Positions 14,670 through 22,812 of a stretch of DNA of 23,802 nt are shown here, in pieces. Origin of the DNA: Perlabentimonas sp041656735 (GTDB lineage Bacteria; Bacteroidota; Bacteroidia; Bacteroidales; Tenuifilaceae); contig JBBACY010000047.1 in assembly GCA_041656735.1 (NCBI GenBank), positions 1 to 23,802 on the forward strand, in the 5' to 3' direction. The position numbers and the translations under genes are program-made. The number at the start of each line of letters is the position of its first letter. Position 1 is the first letter of the stretch. The notes beneath the pieces were generated by a model. The model saw only the letters and a list, made by a program, of their open reading frames with translations, was not told the origin of the DNA and ran no database searches.

Positions 14670-16445
14670 TTATTGCTCGTTGGTCAATGTGTTTGTCTCC
14701 GAAAAATCATCATCGTATTCATCTAGCATATCGTAAAAGTGTTGTATATCTTTTACTCTAAGTTGTACAGTGGATACACCTCGATACGTATTTTCGCCAA
14801 TGCTGTAGCATACGCTAAAAGCTGACCCTTTTTTTATCTTCTTGTAATGTGAAGCCATTTGAAAGGCAATTCCTGGGAATACTTTGGGACTATCCTCCTG
14901 AATTAGTGATAGCTTAAGGTGGTTAAGCTCGTTGCCAACCAATCGGCTATCTCCCGAATCGTAAACATTTTCGGTTACAAATGATGGCGACATATTACCG
15001 GGCCCAAAAGGTTGAAATTGCTTTAATATTCGGTAGAATTTATCATCTATATCGTCAAAGTTTAGCTTTGCATCAATATCAATTTGCGGAATAAGCATTT
15101 CGGGTTCTATGTGTTCGCTTACATACTGCTCAAACCGCTGTGTAAAAAGCGGAACATTTTCAACCTTCATAGTAAGCCCGGCGGCATACATATGCCCGCC
15201 AAAGTTTTCGAGTAAATCGGCACAAGCCTCAACGGCTTGGTATAGGTCAAAATTGGGTACCGATCGGGCAGAACCCGTTGCAAAACCATTAGATTCGGTT
15301 AGCACAACGGTGGGCCTAAAGTAAGTTTCAATAAGTCGAGATGCCACAATGCCCACTACGCCTTTGTGCCATTCGGAATTATATAGCACCGTTGTTTTTT
15401 TGTTTTGCAGGGCGGGGTCGTCAGCAACAATTTTAAGAGCTTCTTGGGTTATGCTTCTGTCAACAAATTTCCGGTCGTTATTACACGAGTTTATCGCCGA
15501 GCCCATTTCAAATGCGGCGGAGTCAGTTTCGGCGCAAAGCAGGTCAACGGCAGATTTTCCTGATTCCATTCGGCCTGCGGCATTAATTCGCGGTCCAATA
15601 CGAAAAACAATATCATCAATGGCTATGTTGTGCCTTTCAATGCCAGCCAGCTTAATAATTGCTTTTAGACCGCGGCTAGGAGCATTGTTAAGTTGAATTA
15701 AGCCAAAATGCCCCAATATCCTATTCTCATCGATAACCGGAACGATATCTGAGGCTATGCTAACAGCAACCAAATCAAGGAAGGGGTATATCTCATCAAG
15801 CGAGATACCCTTAAACTGGCAAAATCCTTGTACAAGTTTAAACCCTACTCCACAACCAGAAAGTTCCTTAAATGGGTAGTTACAATCGGGCTGCTTGGGG
15901 TCCAGTACAGCAGCGGCCTGCGGAATTAGATCGCCAGGTAAATGGTGGTCGCAGATAATAAAATCTACCCCTTTTTGCTTGGCATACTCAATTTTTTCAA
16001 CGGCTTTTATGCCACAGTCTAGGGTAATAATTAGCGAGTAGTTATGCTCAATGGCATAGTCTATTCCGGCGTACGATATACCGTATCCTTCGGCATACCT
16101 GTCGGGAATGTAGTTGTTTATATCCTTTGTGTATTTACGCAAGAACGAGTAAACTAGCGCCACAGCCGTGGTTCCATCCACATCGTAATCGCCGTAAACT
16201 AAAATTTTCTCACCCGACTCCAGCGCCTGGTCAATTCGGATAACCGCCTCTTGCATTCCTTTCATAAGGAATGGGTCGTAGAGATCTTTAAGAGCAGGCC
16301 TAAAAAACTTTTTTGCCTGCTCAAAGTTCTCAATTCCTCTTTGCACTAGCAGGTCGGCTAAAACCTTGTTTATGTTTAGAGAGGCCATTAAACTCTCTAC
16401 CGTGCTGGGGTTGCCAGCTTCTTTATAATTCCATTGCTTTTTCAT
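14670..16445 (-). CDS. recJ: Single-stranded-DNA-specific 5'-3' exonuclease RecJ
   Basis: From ATG at 16445 the protein has 591 residues (MKKQWNYKEAG...). An upstream TTG in frame at 16448 adds only one residue and is less likely. It belongs to the DHH phosphoesterase family. VYGDYDVDGTTA (83-94) is motif I, TLDCGIKAVEKI lies near 142, IICDHHLPGD (163-172) is the DHH motif, and SGCGVGFKLVQ follows. GRINAAGRMESGKSAVDLL-type residues and GFATGSARSVPNFDLYQAVE then NFGGHMYAAGLTM form the DHHA1 part. The C-terminal ~150 residues are the OB-fold region (RVKDIQHFYDM). The enzyme degrades single-stranded DNA in recombination and mismatch repair. It is complete, of typical length, and stands alone: 287 bp to gpsA downstream and 151 bp to the LipB-like fragment upstream. 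Confidence 0.95.
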   Translation of the reverse strand: MKKQWNYKEAGNPSTVESLMASLNINKVLADLLVQRGIENFEQAKKFFRPALKDLYDPFLMKGMQEAVIRIDQALESGEKILVYGDYDVDGTTAVALVYSFLRKYTKDINNYIPDRYAEGYGISYAGIDYAIEHNYSLIITLDCGIKAVEKIEYAKQKGVDFIICDHHLPGDLIPQAAAVLDPKQPDCNYPFKELSGCGVGFKLVQGFCQFKGISLDEIYPFLDLVAVSIASDIVPVIDENRILGHFGLIQLNNAPSRGLKAIIKLAGIERHNIAIDDIVFRIGPRINAAGRMESGKSAVDLLCAETDSAAFEMGSAINSCNNDRKFVDRSITQEALKIVADDPALQNKKTTVLYNSEWHKGVVGIVASRLIETYFRPTVVLTESNGFATGSARSVPNFDLYQAVEACADLLENFGGHMYAAGLTMKVENVPLFTQRFEQYVSEHIEPEMLIPQIDIDAKLNFDDIDDKFYRILKQFQPFGPGNMSPSFVTENVYDSGDSRLVGNELNHLKLSLIQEDSPKVFPGIAFQMASHYKKIKKGSAFSVCYSIGENTYRGVSTVQLRVKDIQHFYDMLDEYDDDFSETNTLTNEQ

Positions 16446-16596
16446 CAAAACTAATAAGTAGTGCTCTAGGCAAGGCTAATTGGCCTTTTTTTGATGCTCC
16501 TTGTTTGGCAGGTTAAACGTTACCTTTGTACTATTGTAGCCTACTAAACTTATTATTAAAAATACGAACAACTACTCTGTAAAAACTAAGCCATAT

Positions 16597-16971
16597 TTAA
16601 AACTCAACCCTTTGTTGATTAGCGTCATAAATATTTTCACTAGCTCCCTCATATTTCAAAACGTTTTCTTTTAACGTTAGGTTAAAAAACTCAAAATTAA
16701 AAGCTGGATATGTGTTAATTTTATCGAAGCCAGTGTAAATTATGCTGCTATCAGCATAGTTAATTGGGTATGTTACCCTATTTTTTTTAGACGTTTGATT
16801 GGTTTTATTGAGCGTGTAGATATGCTGATAATCAGATGGTAGTATATACCAAAAAAACGCTTGCTCGCCAATGTTACGTTGCGATAACAAATTAGCAAAC
16901 AGCACTTCCTGGTAATCCCAAGCCTTTGTATATTTAACTATGCCAAGGTTTTGGTGTTTTATGGGTTGCAT
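16597..16971 (-). pseudogene. LipB-like N-terminal fragment (truncated lipoate-protein ligase B / octanoyltransferase)
   Basis: A 124-residue ORF starting MQPIKHQNLGIVKYTKAWDY then QEVLFANLL. This closely follows the start of octanoyltransferase LipB (D-L-G-x-x-x-Y-x-x-A-W-D-Y-Q-E). QHIYTLNKTN (about 48-57) matches the H-V-Y-T-L-G-K block. After that the similarity stops. The R-G-G-D and H-G-P-G-Q blocks, the catalytic Cys and the Lys of LipB are all absent, and the last 65 residues (ending YDANQQRVEF) are unlike anything I recognise. LipB is normally 200-240 residues. I do not find the missing part in the other frames of the 150 bp downstream. It is either a decayed lipB or a small protein built on its N-terminus. 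The region is more AT-rich than its neighbours. A functional lipoylation route must exist elsewhere if the cell needs it. Confidence 0.55.
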
Positions 16972-17466
16972 TTATATGTTGATATTTTTTTTTCATCGCT
17001 AATGTAATGCACCGAACTTTGTTTATATTTCTGTGCAGGTTTGTTTCATCGGTTTGCAGGCTGTGACTTTTAGCAATTCGGCTCACTTTAGCATCACACC
17101 TTATGTTTGTGGCGAATCTAGGGCTTTTAAATGCTAAAACTCTCTCTCTACCTTCGATGCTCACAATAACGCCTACCGAAATCATTTATAATCAGTATAC
17201 AAAAGTAGTAAATTGTATCGTGTTTATGGTGATTTTCTGAAACTATTAGGGAAACATAATACTAATGCTCGCTTTTATAGCGAGTTACAATTACTTGCAG
17301 AATTAAACTATAGCTTAATATTTTCTCCTGCCACCGCAAAGTATTGTAATCATTATTCAGTATAGTTTCGTCCATACTTCTCTTGTTCAAAAGAGTATGT
17401 GCAATCGAATGCTTCTCCTTAAAAATTTGCTACCTTTGCAGTTAAATTTTCAAAATTTCACAAATT
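16972..17466. other. Gene-free stretch between the LipB-like fragment and lysS
   Basis: I find no convincing coding sequence in these 495 bp. An 83-codon minus-strand reading frame (16934-17185) has no recognisable family and overlaps the LipB-like ORF. Small hairpin-forming sequences occur: CTCGC/GCGAG arms near 17270-17285, and an interrupted CATACT...AGTATG arm pair near 17373-17399. The right end carries the lysS -7 box. The rest shows nothing I can interpret and may be decayed DNA. Confidence 0.5.
17431..17438 (+). promoter_or_regulatory. lysS promoter -7 box
   Basis: TACCTTTG is an exact match to the Bacteroidota TAnnTTTG box, followed by CA, with the lysS ATG 28 bp further on. A good -33 TTG is not present at the expected 19-20 nt upstream, so only this half is called. 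Confidence 0.6.
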
Positions 17467-19185
17467 ATGTTAGAACATAGCGAACAAGAACAGTTACGCC
17501 GTGCATCTTTGGTTGAGATGCGTAAACTTGGCATAGACCCATACCCTGCAGCGGAGTTTCCAGTAACCCATTCGTCACAGGATATTATTGACAATTTCGA
17601 TTCGTTTTGCGATAAAAAAACCGAGGTTTGCCTCGCTGGCCGTATTATGACTCGCAGAATTATGGGAAACGCATCGTTTTTCGAAATTCAGGATGAGAAG
17701 GGTAGGATGCAGGTGTATATTCGTCGAGACGATATTTGCCCCAGCGATGATAAGACCTTTTATAACACAGTTTTTAAAAAACTCTTAGATATTGGAGATA
17801 TTGTTGGGATAAAAGGGTTCGCTTTTAAAACCCAAATGGGCGAAATGTCGGTTCATACACAGGAACTAACCGTGCTAGCAAAATCATTGCGTCCTCTTCC
17901 TATTGTTAAAGAAAAGGATGGACAAACTTTCGATGCTTTTACCGACCCAGAACAGCGTTACCGCCAGCGTTATGTGGATCTAGTTGTGAACCCTAAGGTA
18001 CGTGAAACCTTTATTATGCGCAGCAAAATAGTGAATACGATGCGCGAATTTTTTAACTCAAAGGGGTACCTTGAGGTAGAAACACCAATATTGCAGCCAA
18101 TTCCTGGAGGAGCGGCTGCCCGGCCTTTTATTACTCACCATAATGCTTTAGACGTTGAACTTTACCTTCGTGTTGCCAATGAACTTTACCTAAAACGCCT
18201 AATAGTTGGTGGCTTCGATGGTGTTTATGAATTTGCAAAAGACTTTCGGAATGAGGGGATGGACCGAACACACAACCCCGAGTTTACCGTAATGGAAATA
18301 TACGTGGCCTACAAGGACTATTTTTGGATGATGAATTTTACCGAGGAGATGATTGAACGTGTGGCGTTGGCTTTGCACGGCACAACTCGTGTAACCCTTG
18401 GTGATAAAGAGTTAGATTTTAAGCGTCCGTTTCGAAGGGTTAGCATGACCGATGCCATAAAGGAGTATACTGGTTACGATATTACGGGCAAAACCGAGGA
18501 AGAACTACGTAAAAAGTGTAGGGAGCTAAATATTGAAGTTGACGAGACAATGGGCAAGGGAAAACTTGTTGATGAGCTATTTGGGGAGAAGTGTGAGCAT
18601 CATTTTATTCAACCAACATTTATTACCGATTACCCAATCGAGATGTCGCCACTGTGTAAGCGCCATAGAACCAACCCCGACCTAACCGAGCGTTTTGAAC
18701 TTATGGTAAACGGCAAGGAACTTTGCAATGCCTACAGCGAGCTTAACGACCCCATTGATCAGCTAGAGCGTTTTCAAGAGCAAATGGGACTTAGCGAAAA
18801 GGGCGATGATGAGGCTATGTTTATTGACCATGATTTTGTGCGTGCGTTGGAGTATGGTATGCCAACCTGCTCGGGCATGGGTATTGGCATTGATCGGCTA
18901 ACCATGCTTATGACTAACCAGTCGTCAATTCAGGACGTGCTTTTCTTTCCACAGATGAAGCCAGAGCCTAAATCGCGTAAGGATTCGCCTGAGGCCTTTG
19001 CAAAACTAGGTATTGCGGTAGAGTGGGTGCCTGTTTTACAAAAAATGGGTCATACAACCGTAGCCTCTCTAAAAGGGCTAAAGGCTGGTAAACTTTTTAA
19101 CGATATTTGTGGATACAATAAGAAGAATAAGTTGGGCTTAAGTAATCCAACTATCGAAGAGGTTACTCAATGGATTGAAGAGTAG
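17467..19185 (+). CDS. lysS: Lysyl-tRNA synthetase, class II
   Basis: A 572-residue cytoplasmic enzyme that charges tRNA(Lys). The anticodon-binding OB domain is at about 53-140 (CLAGRIMTRRIMGNASFFEI then QDEKGRMQVYIRRDD). Class II motif 1 is around 185-215 (FFNSKGYLEVETPILQPIPG). Motif 2 is FRNEGMDRTHNPEFTVMEIY (260-279), and motif 3 is GMGIGIDRLTMLM (470-482). Beyond motif 3 there is a further ~70-residue tail (about 505-572) with HTTVASLKGLKAGKLFNDIC; this explains the length above the usual ~500 residues and is, to my knowledge, usual in Bacteroidales. It is preceded by a consensus -7 box with a short leader and followed by a strong terminator, so it is a single-gene unit. Confidence 0.97.
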   Translation: MLEHSEQEQLRRASLVEMRKLGIDPYPAAEFPVTHSSQDIIDNFDSFCDKKTEVCLAGRIMTRRIMGNASFFEIQDEKGRMQVYIRRDDICPSDDKTFYNTVFKKLLDIGDIVGIKGFAFKTQMGEMSVHTQELTVLAKSLRPLPIVKEKDGQTFDAFTDPEQRYRQRYVDLVVNPKVRETFIMRSKIVNTMREFFNSKGYLEVETPILQPIPGGAAARPFITHHNALDVELYLRVANELYLKRLIVGGFDGVYEFAKDFRNEGMDRTHNPEFTVMEIYVAYKDYFWMMNFTEEMIERVALALHGTTRVTLGDKELDFKRPFRRVSMTDAIKEYTGYDITGKTEEELRKKCRELNIEVDETMGKGKLVDELFGEKCEHHFIQPTFITDYPIEMSPLCKRHRTNPDLTERFELMVNGKELCNAYSELNDPIDQLERFQEQMGLSEKGDDEAMFIDHDFVRALEYGMPTCSGMGIGIDRLTMLMTNQSSIQDVLFFPQMKPEPKSRKDSPEAFAKLGIAVEWVPVLQKMGHTTVASLKGLKAGKLFNDICGYNKKNKLGLSNPTIEEVTQWIEE

Positions 19186-19209
19186 TTTCTATATAATGAA
19201 ATAATGATT

Positions 19210-19245
19210 ATTGCCGATACGCTAGCGTATCGGCAATTTTTTTTT
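19210..19245 (+). terminator. Strong intrinsic terminator of lysS
   Basis: A perfect palindrome with 14-base arms occupies 19210-19237 (left arm ATTGCCGATACGCT) and is followed directly by nine T (19237-19245). It lies 25 bp after the lysS stop. There is no T tract on the other strand, so it acts rightward only, although aroA converges on it. Confidence 0.93.
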
Positions 19246-19332
19246 AAACAGATGTAATCATTTTGGTTACACAAGCATACACAAATCTCTTTTTCAAAAT
19301 GTTAAGAAAAGGAGTTGAGCGGATGCTAAGAG

Positions 19333-20568
19333 TTATTCAACATTAATTCCAACACCCTTTAAATCGGCCCAGAAATTTGGGTACGATTTGGATACTACCC
19401 TCGGGTTTTCCACAGAAACCCGACACCCCTTTACAGCGAGTGCTGCTAGCGGCATTATTATCCGATGATCGTCAAGCGGTTTAAATTCAACTACCTTGTT
19501 TTTAGGTATTGATGCCTTCCCATTGAAAATCATAGTTTTGTGAGTGCCTCGTTTTTCGATGGTAAGTACGGCGCCAACCTTTTTTAGCTCCGACTGAAGC
19601 GTCATTATCCTTTCAGGTTCAAGGCAGTCCATCAATTCAATCCCTGCAAACCGGAATGGTAGGTTTAGGGCTACACTGGTGGTAACCATTGTTGGGATTA
19701 GATGAGGGTTATTTGAGAAATCATAAATAAACTCTTTGAGTTTACGCTTAATTTTGGTGAGTTTTACTCCCGAATCGGTTGGTGTTGTTTTTACACCAAG
19801 AGGTTCAAAAAGTTCTTTAACAATAGCATCACTTTGCACACTATCGGGCTCAAGTCCGTTAATTAAGAGTTCTGTTTTATCAGCAATGGCAGCCATTTGG
19901 TACCAGTAACTTGCCGAAAGCCAATCGGCTTCAACGGTCATGGGTGACTCATCGTTCAATTCGTGCTCAATAAGCATTTCATCCTCATTCCAGTTGGTGT
20001 TAACCCCTAGGTACCTCAGTAATTTCAGGGTCTGCTTAATGTATGGCGAGCTAATAATTTGATTTTTGAGTTCAACCGCTTCATCCGATGATAGGGTGGG
20101 TGAAATTAGGAGCGAGGTTGAAATAAATTGACTGCAAATAGTTGCATCAACTCGTGTAATAGGCCCTTTTATGCCCTTACCAATTATTTTAAGTGGCGGA
20201 AATTCCTCACGTACAATATACTTAATATTTATGCCCTGTTTTTGGAGTAAATCAATTACATCGCCAACGGGTCGACTATGCATTTCTGCTGAACCGGTTA
20301 TAATCCAGTCTCCTTTAAAATAGATTAAAAATGCTCTCATCAAACGGATGGCCTTGGCGGGTTGACCGGTATTAAGGTTAAACTTACCCTTTCGAATTTC
20401 TTTGTCAAAAAGTTTAACGGATTCCTTTTCGGAGATTGATTTAATGTCGAATTTTGAATTCTTCAGCGCATTTATTGTAATGTCTCTATTGCTAATGTTC
20501 TTAGAGGGCGATAGAGTTACAGTGCCGAATAAATCACTTTTCGGCTTGGATAGTGTGTACGTTTCCAT
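19333..20568 (-). CDS. aroA: EPSP synthase (3-phosphoshikimate 1-carboxyvinyltransferase)-like protein with altered active site
   Basis: The start ATG at 20568 (METYTLSKPK) gives 411 residues, the normal length. An in-frame longer start at 20655 would place codons across the -7 box at 20601-20608 and adds a non-family sequence. The fold is clearly AroA: SPSKNISNRDI (20-30), MHSRPVGDVIDLL (96-108), CSQFISTSLL (145-154), SSPYIKQTLKLL (173-184), VEADWLSASYWYQMAAIA (212-229), DDHRIIM (366-372) and VVSKSYPNFW (391-400). Compared with remembered E. coli and Bacteroides AroA, K22, R27, R124, S170, Q171, E341, R344, R386 and K411 equivalents are kept. However S23 is Asn24, the G-T-A-M-R loop reads AKAIR (71-75), S169 is Cys145, the catalytic D313 is His289 and K340 is Leu316. 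Either a divergent AroA or a paralog with a different or lost activity. No other aromatic-pathway gene is nearby. Confidence 0.75.
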   Translation of the reverse strand: METYTLSKPKSDLFGTVTLSPSKNISNRDITINALKNSKFDIKSISEKESVKLFDKEIRKGKFNLNTGQPAKAIRLMRAFLIYFKGDWIITGSAEMHSRPVGDVIDLLQKQGINIKYIVREEFPPLKIIGKGIKGPITRVDATICSQFISTSLLISPTLSSDEAVELKNQIISSPYIKQTLKLLRYLGVNTNWNEDEMLIEHELNDESPMTVEADWLSASYWYQMAAIADKTELLINGLEPDSVQSDAIVKELFEPLGVKTTPTDSGVKLTKIKRKLKEFIYDFSNNPHLIPTMVTTSVALNLPFRFAGIELMDCLEPERIMTLQSELKKVGAVLTIEKRGTHKTMIFNGKASIPKNKVVEFKPLDDHRIIMPLAALAVKGCRVSVENPRVVSKSYPNFWADLKGVGINVE

Positions 20569-20600
20569 AGCTATAATTTTATGTTTGTCCCAACAACGCT

Positions 20601-20608
20601 CAAAGTTA
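20601..20608 (-). promoter_or_regulatory. aroA-like gene -7 box
   Basis: On the minus strand this reads TAACTTTG, an exact TAnnTTTG match, 32 bp before the ATG at 20568. It supports that start codon over the longer one. No good -33 element is visible at the expected distance. Confidence 0.45.
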
Positions 20609-20770
20609 TCAAAAAAGGTTGTACGACATAGGAAAATGACGTATATTTTGACCACGCTAAGTGATACAATCTGTAAATGTGTAACTTAGGGGTTTGGTTT
20701 TAACGAGCTGTTTTATCTCTATTCGGATGTTTATCGAATAAGGTAGCAATAATTGGTTAAATATCAGTTT

Positions 20771-21914
20771 ATGAAATACAGATCATTTAAATTTCTGACT
20801 AAACGAAGAATAGAGGCTGGTGTATTCTTAATTGTCTTCTTCGGAACGTTCTCCCTTATTGGGAACAGAATGGGCTTGGCAAACATGCTCAACACAATTA
20901 TGCAAACCTCGTATAGCCTGTTAATCGACACTGTTTTTTACATTATGGCTATAACAGTACTATCGGGTGCTTTGGGCAAGCTGTTAACCGAGTTTGGGGT
21001 GGTTCGTTTACTCGAGGTAATGTTGAAACCATTAATGAAGCCAATTTTTAACTTGCCAGGCGTTGCGGCGCTGGGTGGGTTGCTTACGTTTTTATCAGAT
21101 AATCCTGCAATTATTAGCCTTGCAAACGAAAAGCATTTCAACAAATATTTTAAAAAGTACCAATTTATATCTCTTACCAACTTCGGAACAGCCTTCGGAA
21201 TGGGGCTGGTTGTAATAATTTTTATGGCTGGTAGGGGTTATGGTTTTGCTGCTATTATCGGGTTAGTAGGTGCTGTAATTGGAAGCATTATTTCCACAAG
21301 ATTAATGCAACGGTTCACCATTAAGCTGTATCCCGAGTTAGAAACGGAGCAAGTTCAAGGTGGTGATGAACAACAGATTTCATTTAAATCTGAAGGGAGT
21401 GTTTTTTTTAAGAGGATTAAACTCAATACTCGATGGGGGTAAGCTGGGGGTAGACCTCGGCCTCGCCATTATTCCGGGTGTACTAATTATTTCAACATTT
21501 GTTATGATGCTTACCTTTGGCCCCGGCGCCGATGGTTACTCCGGGAAAGCTTATGAGGGTATAGCTTTGCTACCTCACTTGGCGCAAAAAGTTAACTTTA
21601 TATTCGATTGGCTTTTCGGCTTCAAAAACCCTGAGCTAATTGCTTTCCCAATAACTTCTCTTGGGGCGGTTGGTGCTTCGCTTGGTTTAATCCCAAAGTT
21701 TCAGAATGCTGGATTAATCGACGGTAATGCCATAGCCGTATTTACCGCAATGGGTATGTGCTGGAGTGGATTTTTGAGTACTCACACAGCAATGCTCGAT
21801 TCGCTAGGCTACAGAAAACTTACAGACAAAGCGCTTCTTTCGCATACTATAGGTGGGCTTCTTGCCGGAATATCAGCACACTGGATTTTTTACTTTATAA
21901 GCATGCTGTTTTAA
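20771..21914 (+). CDS. Gate/nucleoside-recognition domain membrane protein, interrupted by a frameshift
   Basis: Two overlapping reading frames together make one protein of the Gate (nucleoside recognition) domain type, close to what is named CD0519/CD1768 family membrane protein. The first part starts at ATG 20771 (MKYRSFKFLTKRRIEAG) and carries family blocks LLIDTVFYIMAITVLSGALG, FLSDNPAIISLANEKHFNKY and TNFGTAFGMGLVVIIFMAG. It runs into a stop at 21440-21442. The second part, in the +1 frame, continues with LRGLNSILDGGKLGVDLGLA, ALLPHLAQKVNFIFDWLFGF and CWSGFLSTHTAMLDSLGYRK, ending at 21914. The frames meet at a run of eight T (21402-21409); with seven T the protein would read EGSVFLRGLNS and be 380 residues. 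A TTG start at 20753 is possible but weaker. It is an inner-membrane transporter or channel-like protein whose substrate is unknown. Broken gene, slippage-expressed gene or sequencing error cannot be told apart here. Confidence 0.75.
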
Positions 21915-21944
21915 ATCACATTATTCATTAGAATATTTGAAGCT

Positions 21945-21996
21945 AAAACTTTTGCTGTTGAGCTCTCTATCCAATATTGCATCTGCAAAAGTTTTT
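21945..21996 (+). terminator. Hairpin downstream of the Gate-domain gene
   Basis: AAAACTTTTGC (21945-21955) pairs perfectly with 21985-21995 around a 29-nt loop, 30 bp after the stop codon. The T residues are largely inside the stem, with TTTTT at 21992-21996. It is a likely weak terminator. Confidence 0.45.
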
Positions 21997-22082
21997 AATG
22001 ATATCGTACCAAGTAAATACAGGCGTTTTGGAGGAGGGCTTGTATAAATTCGGGGTAAAGATATTCTTGAAAAGCAAAACAA

Positions 22083-22114
22083 TGGGTTGAACTTCATGTA
22101 CGAAATTCAACCCA
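22083..22114 (-). terminator. Hairpin downstream of the beta-barrel gene
   Basis: TGGGTTGAA (22083-22091) pairs with TTCAACCCA (22106-22114), continued by a further TTC/GAA pairing inside the loop after one mismatch. On the minus strand it is followed by TTGTTTTGCTTTTC. It lies 45 bp past the stop at 22158, consistent with ending the lipoprotein-barrel pair. Confidence 0.55.
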
Positions 22115-22157
22115 AATGTAATTAACGAATTGTTATGGTAGGTACTAAAGGAGCATT

Positions 22158-22793
22158 TTAAAATTTCACAATATACCCAGCCTTTATTGTTATTGCTCTG
22201 AATTTAAAGCTTGGTGTATTATTGGTTTTGGTGATGGCTTTAGCGTCGTAGCTACTTCTGAGTCCTATTGCAAAGGCTCTCTTCTCTGACCTTTCCCAGC
22301 GAATACCTATTTCGGCTACGCCACCAATCTTATAGATGTCTCCCAACGAAAAACTTGTTTCTTGTGTGGGTGGGAGAGTAGCGCTGGCGGGGGCAATAAG
22401 TTGTTGCTTGTAAACCATGCTTAAGTTTGGGCCTAAACACCCGTAAAGAGAAAGTTTTTCATTTTGGGTAGTCTTCCGAAAGCAAAAAAGTAGTGGAATT
22501 TCAAGCGCCTCAGAGTAGGCTCTCACATTATTTATGCTTCCAATACTTGTTTCTGCTGAGCGGCGTGTAAAGTTTAGCTCGGGCTGTATGTAAATTGATT
22601 TTGTACTTATTGGTATGCTAAGGGTAAGGCCAAAATCTAAATCGTTAGATAAGGAGGTGTTATAATACTCCGCTCTGCTGTTTGTTGTTGTATATCCTGT
22701 AGACCCCATGGTAAGGCCCATCTCTAATTGTTGTGCGAAGCTGGTTGTTGAAATAACAAGCAGTAACAGGAATAATAAGGTTCTGTTGAACAT
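22158..22793 (-). CDS. Small outer-membrane beta-barrel protein (porin-like, OMP_b-brl_2 type)
   Basis: A 211-residue protein with a clear signal peptide (hydrophobic 6-18, STTSFAQ cleavage) and an eight-strand-like barrel. Markers are LEMGLTMGSTGYTTTN near the N-terminus, SIYIQPELNFTRRSAE (about 66-81), ALEIPLLFCFRKT (about 95-107), LYGCLGPNLSMVYKQQ, IGGVAEIGIRWERSEKRAFA and the C-terminal IKAGYIVKF ending in Phe. The pattern Y-x-Q-P-E-L then E-I-P-L-L then G-P-x-L fits the PF13568-type small barrels common in Bacteroidota. Its function in general is not known. The start is 19 bp after the stop of the upstream lipoprotein gene, so the two are co-transcribed and may work together at the outer membrane. 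Confidence 0.82.
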   Translation of the reverse strand: MFNRTLLFLLLLVISTTSFAQQLEMGLTMGSTGYTTTNSRAEYYNTSLSNDLDFGLTLSIPISTKSIYIQPELNFTRRSAETSIGSINNVRAYSEALEIPLLFCFRKTTQNEKLSLYGCLGPNLSMVYKQQLIAPASATLPPTQETSFSLGDIYKIGGVAEIGIRWERSEKRAFAIGLRSSYDAKAITKTNNTPSFKFRAITIKAGYIVKF

Positions 22794-22812
22794 AGCTATT
22801 GAGTTTAACGGG

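Noticed and set aside
16446..16453. TAGTTTTG on the minus strand as recJ promoter
   Set aside because: It touches the start codon, so transcription would begin inside the gene.
16934..17185. 83-codon minus-strand reading frame beginning MISVGVIVSIEGRERVLAF
   Set aside because: It overlaps the LipB-like ORF, resembles no family, has no promoter box at its start and an irregular residue composition; probably chance or decayed DNA.
20569..20655. 29-residue N-terminal extension of the AroA-like protein
   Set aside because: The family begins at about METYTL, and a TAnnTTTG box at 20601-20608 lies inside the extension.
20720..20740. TATTCG/CGAATA inverted repeat before the Gate-domain gene
   Set aside because: Short 6-bp arms with no promoter box nearby; not enough to call an operator.
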